Source: Mucilaginibacter sp. SMC90 (GTDB lineage: Bacteria; Bacteroidota; Bacteroidia; Sphingobacteriales; Sphingobacteriaceae). Taken from it: DNA of 64,000 nt. The stretch is taken from positions 2,666,001 through 2,730,000 of the forward strand of contig NZ_CP094527.1 of NCBI RefSeq assembly GCF_022811725.1. Reading direction: 5' to 3'. Position 1 is the first letter of the stretch. Each line of letters opens with the position of its first letter. The notes beneath the pieces were generated by a model that was not told the origin of the DNA, ran no database searches, and saw only the letters and a list, made by a program, of their open reading frames with translations. Both the position numbers and the translations under genes were made by a program. Shown piece by piece: positions 7,612-17,926 of this stretch.

Positions 7612-10185
7612 ATGACAAAAAAGTTACTCAGTTTTTTATTTCTCACAGGTTCGGCGGTGTATGCAAATGCCCAGGCCATAGCACCGTCTGCATGGCAAAA
7701 GTTTCCGGATAGTACCGTTGTAAGTGTTCATGCATCGTATGATGACGTAAGCGGGATTCACCGGTGGTTATTTGGTGAGAATTATCGTAAAGATTGGGCA
7801 ATGAAGGTTAAACTGCCGGTTTTAAAGCTATCACAAATAAATGGTGGATTAACGCCTGTAAAACAAGGCGGCGGTATGGAATCCAAATCATTAAGGCTGG
7901 AAGATAAAACCGGCCGCGAATGGGTATTGCGCAGCGTTGAAAAGGTACCGGATAAATTGCTTCCGCCAAATTTGCAGGGTACTTTCGCCGTGGATTGGGT
8001 GGGCGATGAGTTTAGCGGCCAGCATCCTTATACTGCACTGGTAGTACCGCCACTTGCCGCCGCCGCCAAAGTACCTCATGCTAACCCTGTAATTGGGGTT
8101 GTTGCTGATGACCCCGCACTGGGCCAGTATAGTAAAACCTTTGTTGGTCTGGTTTGCCTGATAGAAGAGCGGGAACCGATAGGTAATTCGGATAACTCAT
8201 TTAAAATGCAGGATCAGCTTTTAAAAAGTAATGACAATCGTTTGGATGGAAAAGGGTTTTTACGTGCAAGGCTGCTGGACCTACTCATGACCGACTGGGA
8301 CCGGCATGAAGATCAATGGCGCTGGGCCGATACAAAAAGTGGTAAAGGTAAAATTTATACTGCTGTACCTCGCGACCGTGACCAGGTTTTTCATGTTACT
8401 CAAGGCGTTTTTCCATCAATTGCATCATTGCCCTGGCTCGACCCCATGCTTGAAGATTTTAGCGGAGATATTCCACGGGTGAAGTATTCGCTTTTTAAAA
8501 CACGGTTCGTGAAAGAGTACCCTGATGCGCAATTGTCGTATGATGAGTATATGAAAGTGGTAAATGAATTTGTAAAAGCCGAAACCGACGCGGTGCTTGA
8601 AGCAAGCTTACAACGGTTGCCTAAAGAGATTTATAACTTTAGGCACGATGAAATGTTTGCGAAGCTCAAAAAGCGCCGTGACAATATCCCTGCGGCTATG
8701 ATTGAATACTACAAATTCATTAACCGGATAGTAGATATACGCACAACCGACAAGAGCGAGTTGATAACTATAAATGATGCTCCCGGTTATGCTACACGTG
8801 TAACAGTTTCGAGAATAAATAAAGGTGGCGAAACAAAGGATCAACTGATGGATATTACCTACAGCCCCGATATAACTAAAGAGATCAGACTGTATACATC
8901 GGCTGGGAATGATAATGTGCAGATCAACACAGCTAACTCGCCCATTAAATTGAGGCTGATTGATAGTATAGGCAGTAAAACTGTTGATGTTAAAAGTTCA
9001 AACAAAAGGATTCAGTTTTACGGCCGTGAGGATAGTGTAACCTTTACGGGTAACACAGGCAGATTGAATAAGCATCTGTCAAATGATACTTCAAACACAC
9101 AGTTTTTACCCACTAACCTATATAATGTATGGATGCCTCTTGCAACGGCAGCCTTAAATAAGGATGATGGCTTTTTACTCGGTTTAGGTTTTCAATACAC
9201 CGGGCACGATGGTTTTCGGAAACTTCCTTACTCAACATTACAGCAGGTAATGATCACTCATTCATTTGCTACCGATGCGTTCAGGATAAAGTATAATGGT
9301 GAATGGATTGATGCGTTTGGTAAAACGGATTTTGTGATGAAGGCCAATATCCAATCGCCGGATAATACCGTGAACTTTTTTGGTCTTGGTAACGAAAGCG
9401 CGTTGAACAAATTTCAGGGCTATCGCACTTTCTATCGTACGCGTTATGATATTTACCAGTTTGATCCTGCTTTACGCTGGCATACAGGTAAAAACAGTAA
9501 CCTGAGCTTTGGCCCGTCATTGCAGTTTTATCATTTAAGTCTTGAGGATAATAAAGGGCGCTTTATCAATCAGCAATCGCTTATTCATTCATATGATAGC
9601 TTAACCGTTAACAAGGACAAGGCACACGTTGGTTTGATTCTGAATTACACTACAAATCAACGCGATAATAACATACTGCCAACAAAAGGCTTTTATTTTA
9701 CCGTTACGGCGCAGGGTTATACAGGGCTCAATAGCTATTCAAAATCATTTGTGCAGATTTTGCCCGAATTTACCTATTACCAAAAGTTAACCCCTGGTGG
9801 TGCGATAGTATTATCCGACAGGATAGGCGGTGGAGTTGGCTTTGGGCAGGCTGCCTTTTATCAATCTATGTTTTTAGGTGGTCAGGGCAACCTGCTTGGC
9901 TACCTGGCTAACCGTTTTGCAGGCAAGCAGATGGTGTTTAATAATTTGCAGGGACGAATTAAACTTGCCGACATTGCCAGTTATATAATACCTGGTCAGT
10001 TAGGCCTGGTGGGATTTTATGATGCAGGCCGCGTTTGGATTGATAACGAGCATTCAGACAAATGGCATACAGGTACCGGCGGTGGATTATATTTTGCACC
10101 CGCCAGTTTAACTGTATTACAAATATTGGCCGGTCATTCAAGCGAAGGCTGGTATCCGTATATATCGCTTAATTTCAGGTTGTAG
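7612..10185 (+). CDS. Outer-membrane beta-barrel protein with periplasmic kinase-like (DRH) domain
   Basis: This 857-residue protein has a signal peptide of about 20 residues ending at ANAQA. Residues about 75-265 resemble an atypical kinase fold. There is a Gly-rich strand pair (QGGGMESKSLRLED, then REWVLRS), a catalytic-loop-like segment DWDRHEDQWRW (228-238), and a second acidic motif, PRDRDQVF (253-260), where metal-binding Asp would sit. From about residue 490 to the end it reads as repeated amphipathic strands of an Omp85/BamA-like (surface antigen D15) barrel, including LPTKGFYFTVTAQG and GFYDAGRVW. The kinase reading is inference from motif spacing, as in HipA, FAM20 and CotH enzymes. 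Activity is not shown. It converges on a Tat-exported phosphatase gene, which suggests paired phospho-chemistry in the periplasm. Confidence 0.72.
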   Translation: MTKKLLSFLFLTGSAVYANAQAIAPSAWQKFPDSTVVSVHASYDDVSGIHRWLFGENYRKDWAMKVKLPVLKLSQINGGLTPVKQGGGMESKSLRLEDKTGREWVLRSVEKVPDKLLPPNLQGTFAVDWVGDEFSGQHPYTALVVPPLAAAAKVPHANPVIGVVADDPALGQYSKTFVGLVCLIEEREPIGNSDNSFKMQDQLLKSNDNRLDGKGFLRARLLDLLMTDWDRHEDQWRWADTKSGKGKIYTAVPRDRDQVFHVTQGVFPSIASLPWLDPMLEDFSGDIPRVKYSLFKTRFVKEYPDAQLSYDEYMKVVNEFVKAETDAVLEASLQRLPKEIYNFRHDEMFAKLKKRRDNIPAAMIEYYKFINRIVDIRTTDKSELITINDAPGYATRVTVSRINKGGETKDQLMDITYSPDITKEIRLYTSAGNDNVQINTANSPIKLRLIDSIGSKTVDVKSSNKRIQFYGREDSVTFTGNTGRLNKHLSNDTSNTQFLPTNLYNVWMPLATAALNKDDGFLLGLGFQYTGHDGFRKLPYSTLQQVMITHSFATDAFRIKYNGEWIDAFGKTDFVMKANIQSPDNTVNFFGLGNESALNKFQGYRTFYRTRYDIYQFDPALRWHTGKNSNLSFGPSLQFYHLSLEDNKGRFINQQSLIHSYDSLTVNKDKAHVGLILNYTTNQRDNNILPTKGFYFTVTAQGYTGLNSYSKSFVQILPEFTYYQKLTPGGAIVLSDRIGGGVGFGQAAFYQSMFLGGQGNLLGYLANRFAGKQMVFNNLQGRIKLADIASYIIPGQLGLVGFYDAGRVWIDNEHSDKWHTGTGGGLYFAPASLTVLQILAGHSSEGWYPYISLNFRL

Positions 10186-10217
10186 TAAGCCTGTTTAAGC
10201 AAGCTTGACGTTTTAAT

Positions 10218-10263
10218 AAAAAAGCTACGGAGTGTAAACAGGATTTACACTCCGTAGCTTTTT
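10218..10263. terminator. Strong bidirectional terminator
   Basis: A stem of about 20 bp (left arm AAAGCTACGGAGTGTAAA) closes a 5-base loop. It is flanked by A and T tracts, so it can end transcription on both strands between the two convergent genes. Confidence 0.9.
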
Positions 10264-10311
10264 ATTTTAATGCCGGCATAAGTTACCAATCAAAACCTCC
10301 TTTTAATGGGG

Positions 10312-11286
10312 TTATTTCGTTAACTCGGTTTCGTATAAAACCTTGCCTTCCTTATTAATGGCTTTAACATGAAGCTTATTGCTGTTAATGGCAAAGTACA
10401 TAAACCCGTGTTCTGATGCTTCAAAGCGGCTGTAAGGAACTCCGGGAGTAATGGGTGTAAGCTCTGAGCCGGCTCCCGAAATAAACTGGTGGGTGTAACC
10501 TTCAGGTTTAAGGTGCTGAAGCGAATGATCATGGCCCGAAAGGTATACATCTACTTTGTATTTTTCAAAAATGCCTGCCATCTTTTCTCTTACCGTTAAG
10601 GTATCATAATTTTTAATGCGTGGTCCTACGGTATAATAGGGGTGATGACCGATGATCATTTTCCATTTTACATTGGCCTGTGCATTTTTTAATTGTTCAT
10701 TTATCCACACCAGTTGTTCATCAACCTGCTGTTTTTTCTCTTCGTGTAACATGGGGTCGGTATCGATCATCAGCATGAGTACTTTATCTCCGCCCTTACC
10801 TAAAGAAAATTCCTTTTTGTAATATAATGATGGCATGTTCCAGCGGCGGCTTACTTTGCTGTACCGTATTTGTGCTGACGGATCGGCACCATAATCATGA
10901 TTGCCTAAAACAGGATACCAGTTACACTGCAACGAGTGTGCTGTGTAAATATTCTCGAACGAATAATGCCATAGCGGGTCATTTTCACTTATAACCCCCA
11001 GCGGGTAAAAATTATCACCAACAGAGATCACAAAGTCGTTAGGGTTGGAGGCTCCCCATAACCCCATTTGTTTGGCTACTTCGGTCTGGTCATATTCGCC
11101 ATTTCTGCCCCAGTCGCCTATAGCCATAAAATGAACGTTAAATTCGTCTTTTAAAGACGCTTTAGATGATAGATCGTCGCTTTCAAGATGGGTTATGTTT
11201 TCACCTGCTAAGGCAGTGATCGGTGTTATTAGTGATGCGCCAATGGCGGTAATGGTAGTGTTTTTCAGAAAATCGCGACGTTTCAT
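10312..11286 (-). CDS. Tat-exported metallophosphoesterase, purple (tartrate-resistant) acid phosphatase type
   Basis: This 324-residue protein opens with a twin-arginine signal (MKRRDFLKNTTITAIGASL). The dimetal phosphoesterase motifs follow in order: AIGDWGRNG, VISVGDNFYPLG, VLGNHDYGA, KMIIGHHPYYTVG and YLSGHDHSLQHL. This set and the roughly 290-residue mature length fit the acid-phosphatase ACP5-like group. It should hydrolyse phosphomonoesters in the periplasm or at the cell surface after folding with its metals in the cytosol. It converges with the kinase-like barrel gene at 7612 across a shared terminator. Distal Bacteroidota relatives of that barrel can carry a phosphoesterase domain, which is recollection rather than proof here. 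Confidence 0.9.
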   Translation of the reverse strand: MKRRDFLKNTTITAIGASLITPITALAGENITHLESDDLSSKASLKDEFNVHFMAIGDWGRNGEYDQTEVAKQMGLWGASNPNDFVISVGDNFYPLGVISENDPLWHYSFENIYTAHSLQCNWYPVLGNHDYGADPSAQIRYSKVSRRWNMPSLYYKKEFSLGKGGDKVLMLMIDTDPMLHEEKKQQVDEQLVWINEQLKNAQANVKWKMIIGHHPYYTVGPRIKNYDTLTVREKMAGIFEKYKVDVYLSGHDHSLQHLKPEGYTHQFISGAGSELTPITPGVPYSRFEASEHGFMYFAINSNKLHVKAINKEGKVLYETELTK

Positions 11287-11769
11287 TTGATGGGAAATAG
11301 CTGAATAATAGATGGCTAAAATACCTAAACACCAATGTTTGAAATGATATCATAGGGTTAAATGATTGTTAATATTATATTAATAATCAGGCGTATTTTT
11401 TTACTTGAAACTGCCGAATTTAAAAGATCACCCGGTTAAAGTTTAAGTGTGAATAAGCTAAAGTGCTCAATTGACTGCTAACAGGATGTGCTGTGTTTTT
11501 TATTTTCATCGATTAATTATTTTTCTTTTTAGATTAAGTAGCTCATAATTAATAGCTAATTTGTTTTATGTTGAAAGAAAATTTCTAAGAAGTTAATATT
11601 GGAGGTGCCTCAACTGAACAATTTGAATGATTATGCCGTATAACACCCTACCTGATTTGTTATAGCGGTGGCAAAACTATTTTTACCCTGAATAAAGATC
11701 GTTTAGCGAATAGAAGCTTTAACAACCTCATCAATTTTTGGAATGGATTTTTAAGGCTTTGCGAGGTTC
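11287..11769. other. Intergenic region between divergent genes
   Basis: These 483 AT-rich bases contain the promoters for the phosphatase (minus) and the large repeat protein (plus). I find no reading frame, clear promoter consensus, inverted repeat or RNA gene. Confidence 0.5.
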
Positions 11770-14700
11770 ATGAACAACCGTTTAATTTTGTTATTATTCC
11801 TGTTATTGTCATTTAAAGTAAAAGCACAAAACTGCACTTTGAATGTCAGCCTAACAGCATCCTCTACCACCATATGTTCAGGCAGTTCGGTGGTGTTAAC
11901 GGCCGGGGCTACTGCCGGCACCGAGCCTTATACATATTTATGGAGTACGGGCGAAACCGGCCCAGCTATCAGTGTAAATAAAGCCGGTACTTACACGGTA
12001 ACTCTTACAGATAAAACAGCAGGTTGCAAAGGTGTTTCAAAAAAAATAACTATTGCCGATGCAAATACACCGACCGCCCCAACGGCTAAAAATGTGGTAG
12101 TATGTCCAAATAGTTCGGCAACGCTTACAGCCACCGGCCCCGGCGGTAATTACCAATGGTTTGACGCGCCTGTGGGTGGTAACTTTTTAGCAAGTTCAAG
12201 CACTTTCACCACACCGCCAATAACATCCTCAACTACTTATTATGTGCAAACCACAGTTGCGGACTGTACAAGTCCGCGAACAGCTGTGTCTGTATACATA
12301 ACCGGCAAGCCCGATGTTACCGGCGGGGCTACTTGTACCGGTGGGATAGTTACTTTATCGGCAAGTGGAGGGCAAAGTTACACATGGTATGCTTCGGCCA
12401 CCGACGGAACTGTTTTAGGCACGGGAGCATCATTTGTTACACCGCCATTAACTAAAACCACTACTTATTATGTTGTTGCAATAATTAATGGCTGTACCAG
12501 CGTACCAACCCCTGTTGTTGCTAAAGTTAATACGCCGCCGCCTACTCCTGTGGTTTCAAATGTTAACATTTGTTCGGGCTCGGTTGCAACTTTACATGCA
12601 GATGCAGCTGCCGGTTTTTTTCAATGGTTTGATGTGCCAACAGGAGGGACGGCACTTATTTCGAGCCCTGATTATACAACGCCGGCATTAACTGCAAGCA
12701 AAACTTATTATGTACAAACAGTACTTAACGATTGTGTGAGCCCGCGTGTGCCCGTAAAAGTATCGGTTAATCCAATACCCGTGGCACCTGCTCCTCAAAC
12801 AACAACGGTTTGCTACGGTTCGGTAGCAACATTAACAGCTCCCGCAGGCACTACCGGTACTTACGCCTGGTATGATGCGCAAACAGGCGGCCGGTTACTA
12901 AAATCCGGTGCAAAATTCATAACCTCTGCGTTAACTAAAACTATTACTTATTATCTCGAAAATACTTCGGCTGCCGGTTGTACCAGCGATCGTGCGCCAG
13001 TAAAAGTTATCGTTAATCCATTTATAGGCGCGCCAGTAGCGGCAGGTGCTGTGATCTGTTCCGGCTCAGTGACTTCGTTAACAGCAACTTCGGCAACTAA
13101 TGGTACTTATCAGTGGTTTGATGCACCCTCGGGCGGCAAACTTTTATCGTCACAGGCAGGGTATACAACCCCTTCGTTAACAAACAGCGTTACTTATTAT
13201 GTGCAAACCACTGTTGATGGGTGTACAAGCGCCCGTACGGCCGTGCCTGTAACTGTTATTCCACCGGTAACCGCCCCACAAGTACCTGCTACCTCTGTTT
13301 GTTATAATGGATCTGCCGTGCTTACAGCTACAGGAAATGGAGAGGGTTTCACCTGGTATGACAGTGCTACCGGAGGCACAATTTTATCGTCAGGGCCAAC
13401 ATATGTTACGCCTAATTTAACTGCATCCACAACATATTATGTAGAAAGTGCATCAAATAGCTGTATTAGCACGCGTACCGCAGTTACTGTTAAAGTAAAC
13501 GCTCAGCCTGCAGCTCCGGTTGCTTCTAATACTTCGGTTTGCTCAGGTACATCAGCTAAGCTTACAGCTACCGGTAACGGAGATATATTGTGGTTTGCAA
13601 GCTCAACTTCGGCAACACCGCTATTTACCGGGAACACGTTCAACACGCCAATTATCTCAGAAAAAACAACTTATTATGTACAAAGCAGGGTTGGTGATTG
13701 CCTGAGCAGCCGGGTGCCGGTAACAGTTACAATCAACTCGGCCGGCGAAACACAATTTTTATATACTTCAGGAACTTTTAGTCCTCAGAGTCCTAATCCT
13801 AAACCTATAATAAATAATCCATCAGGTGGTACGTTCAGTTCGTCACCGGCGGGGTTGGTATTTGCGGATACCCATACCGGCGAGATCGACGTAAAGGCAA
13901 GTGCCCCGGGCAAATATATCGTTACCATAACCGGTAACGGTCCATGTTCATCAACCTATAGTGCGGGTGTAGAGATAGTAGCCATTTTTAATGCTAAGTT
14001 CGCTTACGGCGGGCCGTTTTGCCAGTACGAAACAAATCCAAAGCCAATGTTCCCGTCTGATGCAAGTGCCGGAACCTTTTCTGTATCGCCGGCAGGCTTG
14101 GTTTTTGCAAGCACAGCAACGGGCGAAATTAATTTGGCCAAAACAATACCCGGCACTTACGAGGTAACAAATACTATCTATAACCCTAACGGAACTGTAG
14201 CAAGCACAGCCAGGGCTGAGGTAACTATACAGCCAGGGGCAAGCGCAAAGGCAGGCCCGGATCAGGATGTACAACCCGGGGAAAGCGTTCATCTGGCTGG
14301 CAGTATAACTGGTGTTAACGGCGGCAAATGGTCGGGCGGTTTGGGTAGATTTAGCGATGCCACGGATCTGAACACTACCTATATCCCGGCTGCAGGCGAA
14401 AAGCAGGTGACACTTACTTTAACCTCCAATGATCCGGCGGGCAATTGCGGGCCGGCTACAGACAGGGTTGTTATCAATATTGGCTCTACTTTACAGGCAC
14501 CAACAGCATCCGGCACAACAACATGTATGGGAAGCATTGCTACCGTATCAGCTACAGGCCCCGGCGGTACATACCGTTGGTATAGTGCAGCTACAAATGG
14601 TACGTTGTTATCAACCGGGCCTAATTTTATTACCCCGGCGCTCAACCAAACAACAACATATTATGTAAATACAACAGTTGATGGTATTACAAGTGATATG

Positions 14701-17082
14701 ACCGCGGTTACCGTAACGATTAGTGAGCCGCCTCATGCCCCGGTTGTAAATAATGTACCGGCTTGTGAAGGCAGTCATACTACCTTAACTGCAACAGGTT
14801 CAAGTGGTACGTATCAATGGTATGATGCACCGGAGGGCGGAAATTTGTTATCGCTTAATAATACGTACGTAACACCGGCTTTAATAGCAAATACAAGCTA
14901 TTACGTGCAGGCAGTTGTTGCCGGTTGTGTAAGTGCGCGTACCAAGGTTGATGTGACGGTTAATCCTTTGCCGGTTATCATCAGTGGGTCTGCTGATAAT
15001 GTTTGCAGCGGCATAGCTCAAAACTATTCCATCACAGCCGATAGGCCCGGCACTACTTTTTTATGGTCAAGGGCGGCAGTGCAGGGAATTAGTAATGCAG
15101 TGGCAGCCGATCAAACATCGGCACAAATAGCCGAAACATTGATAAATACAACCGCCAACCCTATTGACGTTACTTATTTGATAACACCGGTATCCAACGG
15201 TTGTTCGGGCATGCCATTTAGCTATGTGGTTACGGTTTATCCATCGCCGCAGCCTACAAGTGCCCCAACTGCTACGTTGTGCAATATGACAGCGGTTAAT
15301 TATGCTGTTGCATTCAGTCCCCCCGGCACAAGTTTTAGCTGGTCGAGAGATGCGGTGCCCGGCATCAGTAACCAATCGGTATCCGGACAAATGGCAAAAG
15401 TTATCCGCGAGGTGTTGTTTAATACAACCAATGCGCCTGTTAAAGTTACCTACATATATAATTACCAAACAAGCAATTGTACCGGTGTACCATTTAAGTG
15501 GGTTGCAACCGTTAACCCTTCCGTAAATGTTACCAGTAAAGCAACAGATATAGCCTGTAGCGGAGAGCCGCTTGATTATACTATTACGTCAAATGTTCCA
15601 TCTGCAACATTTACCTGGAGCCGCGCTGTGGTAGCCGGCATCAGTAATGCTGCAGTGGTGAATAAAACCGGTAGTAAGATTGATGAAGTGCTGGTTAACA
15701 AAGGAACATCTGCCATAAATGTTGTTTATGTTATCACCCCATCGGCCTTTGGTTGTGACGGTACGCCGTTTGCTTATGTTGTAAAGGTTAATCCGGAGGT
15801 GAAATTACCTGAGATCCGCACAAATTCGCCGGTATGTGTAAACAGTACCATTAAGCTAAATGTGCCAACTACTCCCAATGCTATTTATAGCTGGACTGGG
15901 CCTAACGGTTTTAAATCATCGTTGCAGAACCCGGAGATTAAAAACGTTACCGCTGATATGGCCGGTACTTATTCATTATATATTACAGTTAACAATTGCA
16001 GCAGCCCGGTGGCTACAAAAGAAGTAATAGTAAACAAACCACCTACGGCTAATGCCGGTACAAACATTTTGGCTTGTGTTACTGATCAATATATCCAGCT
16101 GGAGGGAAAGATAGGAGGAGGTACTACCACCGGTGTCTGGTCAAAAAAAGGGAGTAATTCCGGACAGTTTTTACCTTCAAATAATGAGCTGGGCGCAAGA
16201 TACGAACCTACTGCCGAGGAAAAGGCCGCCGGATCGGTAACGTTGGTGCTATCTTCTACCAGTAAGGATGATTGTAGTATTGCAACTTCTGAAATGACTA
16301 TAACATTTGGCAAAACCCCGGGTGCAAACGCAGGTAGCGATATTGAGGTTTGCGCAAAGCGTGACCCCATCAAGCTGGACGGAAATATCCTGATACAGGG
16401 CGGCGGCAAATGGACAAGTTCTGGCAGCGGGACATTGCTCTATGCTGATAATGCCCAGAAGGCAATTTACACTCCTTCTGAAGAGGATATCAAAAACCGG
16501 TCGGTGAAACTTACGCTTACTGCAAATACACCGGGGCAGTGCTACACGGCAAGCGACGATATGGTTATTAAATTTATACCACCACCCGCAGTTAATGCAG
16601 GAGGCATAAGATATGTGTTAAAAAATCACACCATTACCCTGACACCGACCGTAAGCGATGAAAATGTTCAGTATTTATGGCTTCCTGATATGGGCTTAAG
16701 TAATAACAAAGTAAAAGAGCCTGTAGTTACCGGCAATGAAGATATTGCCTATACACTGTACGTTACGGATGTTCGTGGTTGTGTTAATCAAAGTCAAACT
16801 ATTGTTAAGGTATCTCCAGATATTACTGTTCCCAATACTTTTACGCCTAATGGCGACGGTTTTAACGATTATTGGGAAGTAAAAGGCCTGGTAGCTTATG
16901 AAAGCTCAACAGTAGATGTGTTTAACAGGTATGGTGAACGGTTATATCATTCTATAGGATATGGTGTGCCGTGGGATGGAAATTTTAACGGGCGGCAATT
17001 ACCGGCAGGAACATATTTTTATATCATCGATCTGAAAATGGGTAAACCACCGTTATCCGGCTCGGTCACCATCCTGAGATAG
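11770..17082 (+). CDS. Giant Ig-repeat surface protein with type IX secretion sorting domain
   Basis: This 1770-residue protein has a signal peptide ending near KVKAQ. After an Ig/PKD-like domain come seven tandem repeats of about 80 residues, each with a Cys near the start, a central QWFDAPxGG-like strand, TTYYVQT and a Cys-containing CTSxRTAV strand. Two domains sharing SPAGLVFA follow, then a KWSGG-type domain, two more 80-residue repeats, three domains with LWSRAAVxGISNA, an Ig-like domain and two NAGxDxxVC domains. It ends with NTFTPNGDGFNDYW, FNRYGERLY and LPAGTYFYIIDL, the gliding-motility-associated C-terminal (CHU_C, type B) sorting domain. It should be exported by a type IX system encoded elsewhere and attached to or released from the cell surface, probably as an adhesin or matrix protein. 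Confidence 0.9.
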   Translation: MNNRLILLLFLLLSFKVKAQNCTLNVSLTASSTTICSGSSVVLTAGATAGTEPYTYLWSTGETGPAISVNKAGTYTVTLTDKTAGCKGVSKKITIADANTPTAPTAKNVVVCPNSSATLTATGPGGNYQWFDAPVGGNFLASSSTFTTPPITSSTTYYVQTTVADCTSPRTAVSVYITGKPDVTGGATCTGGIVTLSASGGQSYTWYASATDGTVLGTGASFVTPPLTKTTTYYVVAIINGCTSVPTPVVAKVNTPPPTPVVSNVNICSGSVATLHADAAAGFFQWFDVPTGGTALISSPDYTTPALTASKTYYVQTVLNDCVSPRVPVKVSVNPIPVAPAPQTTTVCYGSVATLTAPAGTTGTYAWYDAQTGGRLLKSGAKFITSALTKTITYYLENTSAAGCTSDRAPVKVIVNPFIGAPVAAGAVICSGSVTSLTATSATNGTYQWFDAPSGGKLLSSQAGYTTPSLTNSVTYYVQTTVDGCTSARTAVPVTVIPPVTAPQVPATSVCYNGSAVLTATGNGEGFTWYDSATGGTILSSGPTYVTPNLTASTTYYVESASNSCISTRTAVTVKVNAQPAAPVASNTSVCSGTSAKLTATGNGDILWFASSTSATPLFTGNTFNTPIISEKTTYYVQSRVGDCLSSRVPVTVTINSAGETQFLYTSGTFSPQSPNPKPIINNPSGGTFSSSPAGLVFADTHTGEIDVKASAPGKYIVTITGNGPCSSTYSAGVEIVAIFNAKFAYGGPFCQYETNPKPMFPSDASAGTFSVSPAGLVFASTATGEINLAKTIPGTYEVTNTIYNPNGTVASTARAEVTIQPGASAKAGPDQDVQPGESVHLAGSITGVNGGKWSGGLGRFSDATDLNTTYIPAAGEKQVTLTLTSNDPAGNCGPATDRVVINIGSTLQAPTASGTTTCMGSIATVSATGPGGTYRWYSAATNGTLLSTGPNFITPALNQTTTYYVNTTVDGITSDMTAVTVTISEPPHAPVVNNVPACEGSHTTLTATGSSGTYQWYDAPEGGNLLSLNNTYVTPALIANTSYYVQAVVAGCVSARTKVDVTVNPLPVIISGSADNVCSGIAQNYSITADRPGTTFLWSRAAVQGISNAVAADQTSAQIAETLINTTANPIDVTYLITPVSNGCSGMPFSYVVTVYPSPQPTSAPTATLCNMTAVNYAVAFSPPGTSFSWSRDAVPGISNQSVSGQMAKVIREVLFNTTNAPVKVTYIYNYQTSNCTGVPFKWVATVNPSVNVTSKATDIACSGEPLDYTITSNVPSATFTWSRAVVAGISNAAVVNKTGSKIDEVLVNKGTSAINVVYVITPSAFGCDGTPFAYVVKVNPEVKLPEIRTNSPVCVNSTIKLNVPTTPNAIYSWTGPNGFKSSLQNPEIKNVTADMAGTYSLYITVNNCSSPVATKEVIVNKPPTANAGTNILACVTDQYIQLEGKIGGGTTTGVWSKKGSNSGQFLPSNNELGARYEPTAEEKAAGSVTLVLSSTSKDDCSIATSEMTITFGKTPGANAGSDIEVCAKRDPIKLDGNILIQGGGKWTSSGSGTLLYADNAQKAIYTPSEEDIKNRSVKLTLTANTPGQCYTASDDMVIKFIPPPAVNAGGIRYVLKNHTITLTPTVSDENVQYLWLPDMGLSNNKVKEPVVTGNEDIAYTLYVTDVRGCVNQSQTIVKVSPDITVPNTFTPNGDGFNDYWEVKGLVAYESSTVDVFNRYGERLYHSIGYGVPWDGNFNGRQLPAGTYFYIIDLKMGKPPLSGSVTILR

Positions 17083-17158
17083 AATGTCCTGAAATAAAAA
17101 ACCGAAACAGCCTGCAACGTTTTTTTCCAAAATGCGTCATATAATTAAACACGCGATC

Positions 17159-17857
17159 ATGAAAAAACTAATCTTCTCACTTATGGCGTCGCTACTGACC
17201 GTTTCGATAGCCTTTAATACTTCTGCACAAACTGTAAGCCGTAATGTATCTGGCTATAATGGTATAGCATGTGGTGGCCCGTTTAACGTTTTTATTAAAA
17301 TTGATGGGACTGAAAGCCTGAAACTTGACGTTGACGCTAATATTGTTGACGATATTAAGACCGAAGTACAGGGTGGCATATTGAAAGTTGAGTTTAAAGA
17401 TCACTGGAAAAATCACCGTAATATCCAGCGCGCTAATATTTACATCACTGCTAAAAGCCTGGGGTATCTTGCTAACAGTGGCTCCGGCAACTCAACTGTT
17501 GATGGTGTAATGACTGCCGATAATGCAAAAATTGCACTAAGTGGCTCAGGAAATATTAAAACAGCCGTTAAATCAGGCTCATTAGACATGAGGATAAGCG
17601 GATCGGGTTCAATAGATGTTAAAGGAAGTACAGGCATGGCCGATTGCCATATTTCAGGCTCGGGCGAGATCAACGGTAAGTCGCTAAAAACAGAAACCGT
17701 TGAAGCGTCAATCGCGGGTTCTGGAAATATCAATGTTATAGCCAGTAAAACAGTTTCGGCACGTATTTCAGGTTCTGGAAGTGTTGTTTACTCTGGCTCT
17801 GCTACAACAGGCGAAACCCATTACGCCGGCTCAGGCAGGGTAAGCAAGGTTGACTAA
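17159..17857 (+). CDS. DUF2807 (head GIN domain) secreted beta-helix protein
   Basis: I use the ATG at 17159, which gives MKKLIFSLMASLL and a clean signal peptide ending at TSAQ; the upstream start at 17132 would add nine polar residues. The mature part (about 205 residues) begins with a strand set (FNVFIKIDG, LKLDVDAN). It then repeats ISGSGSI-like and GSGNI-like turns about ten times, as in DUF2807 proteins that fold as a right-handed beta-helix. The function of the family is not established; it is common in Bacteroidota envelopes. It follows the giant repeat protein by 76 bases and is followed by a terminator, so it may share that transcript. Confidence 0.87.
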   Translation: MKKLIFSLMASLLTVSIAFNTSAQTVSRNVSGYNGIACGGPFNVFIKIDGTESLKLDVDANIVDDIKTEVQGGILKVEFKDHWKNHRNIQRANIYITAKSLGYLANSGSGNSTVDGVMTADNAKIALSGSGNIKTAVKSGSLDMRISGSGSIDVKGSTGMADCHISGSGEINGKSLKTETVEASIAGSGNINVIASKTVSARISGSGSVVYSGSATTGETHYAGSGRVSKVD

Positions 17858-17878
17858 AATCGATTAGCTTTTATATTG

Positions 17879-17912
17879 AAAGGCTGCTCCAACCATGGGC
17901 AGCCTTTTTTAT
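17879..17912 (+). terminator. Rho-independent terminator after DUF2807 gene
   Basis: An AAGGCTGC / GCAGCCTT stem with an 11-base loop is followed by a T run. It lies 22 bases past the stop codon and just before the convergent oxidase gene. Confidence 0.85.
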
Positions 17913-17926
17913 TAAAGGCAGATTTT

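Noticed and set aside
11770..16000. Repeated 240-bp DNA unit as a possible CRISPR or tandem satellite
   Set aside because: The periodicity is protein-level Ig-like repeats in one long frame; the DNA copies are too divergent and have no spacers.
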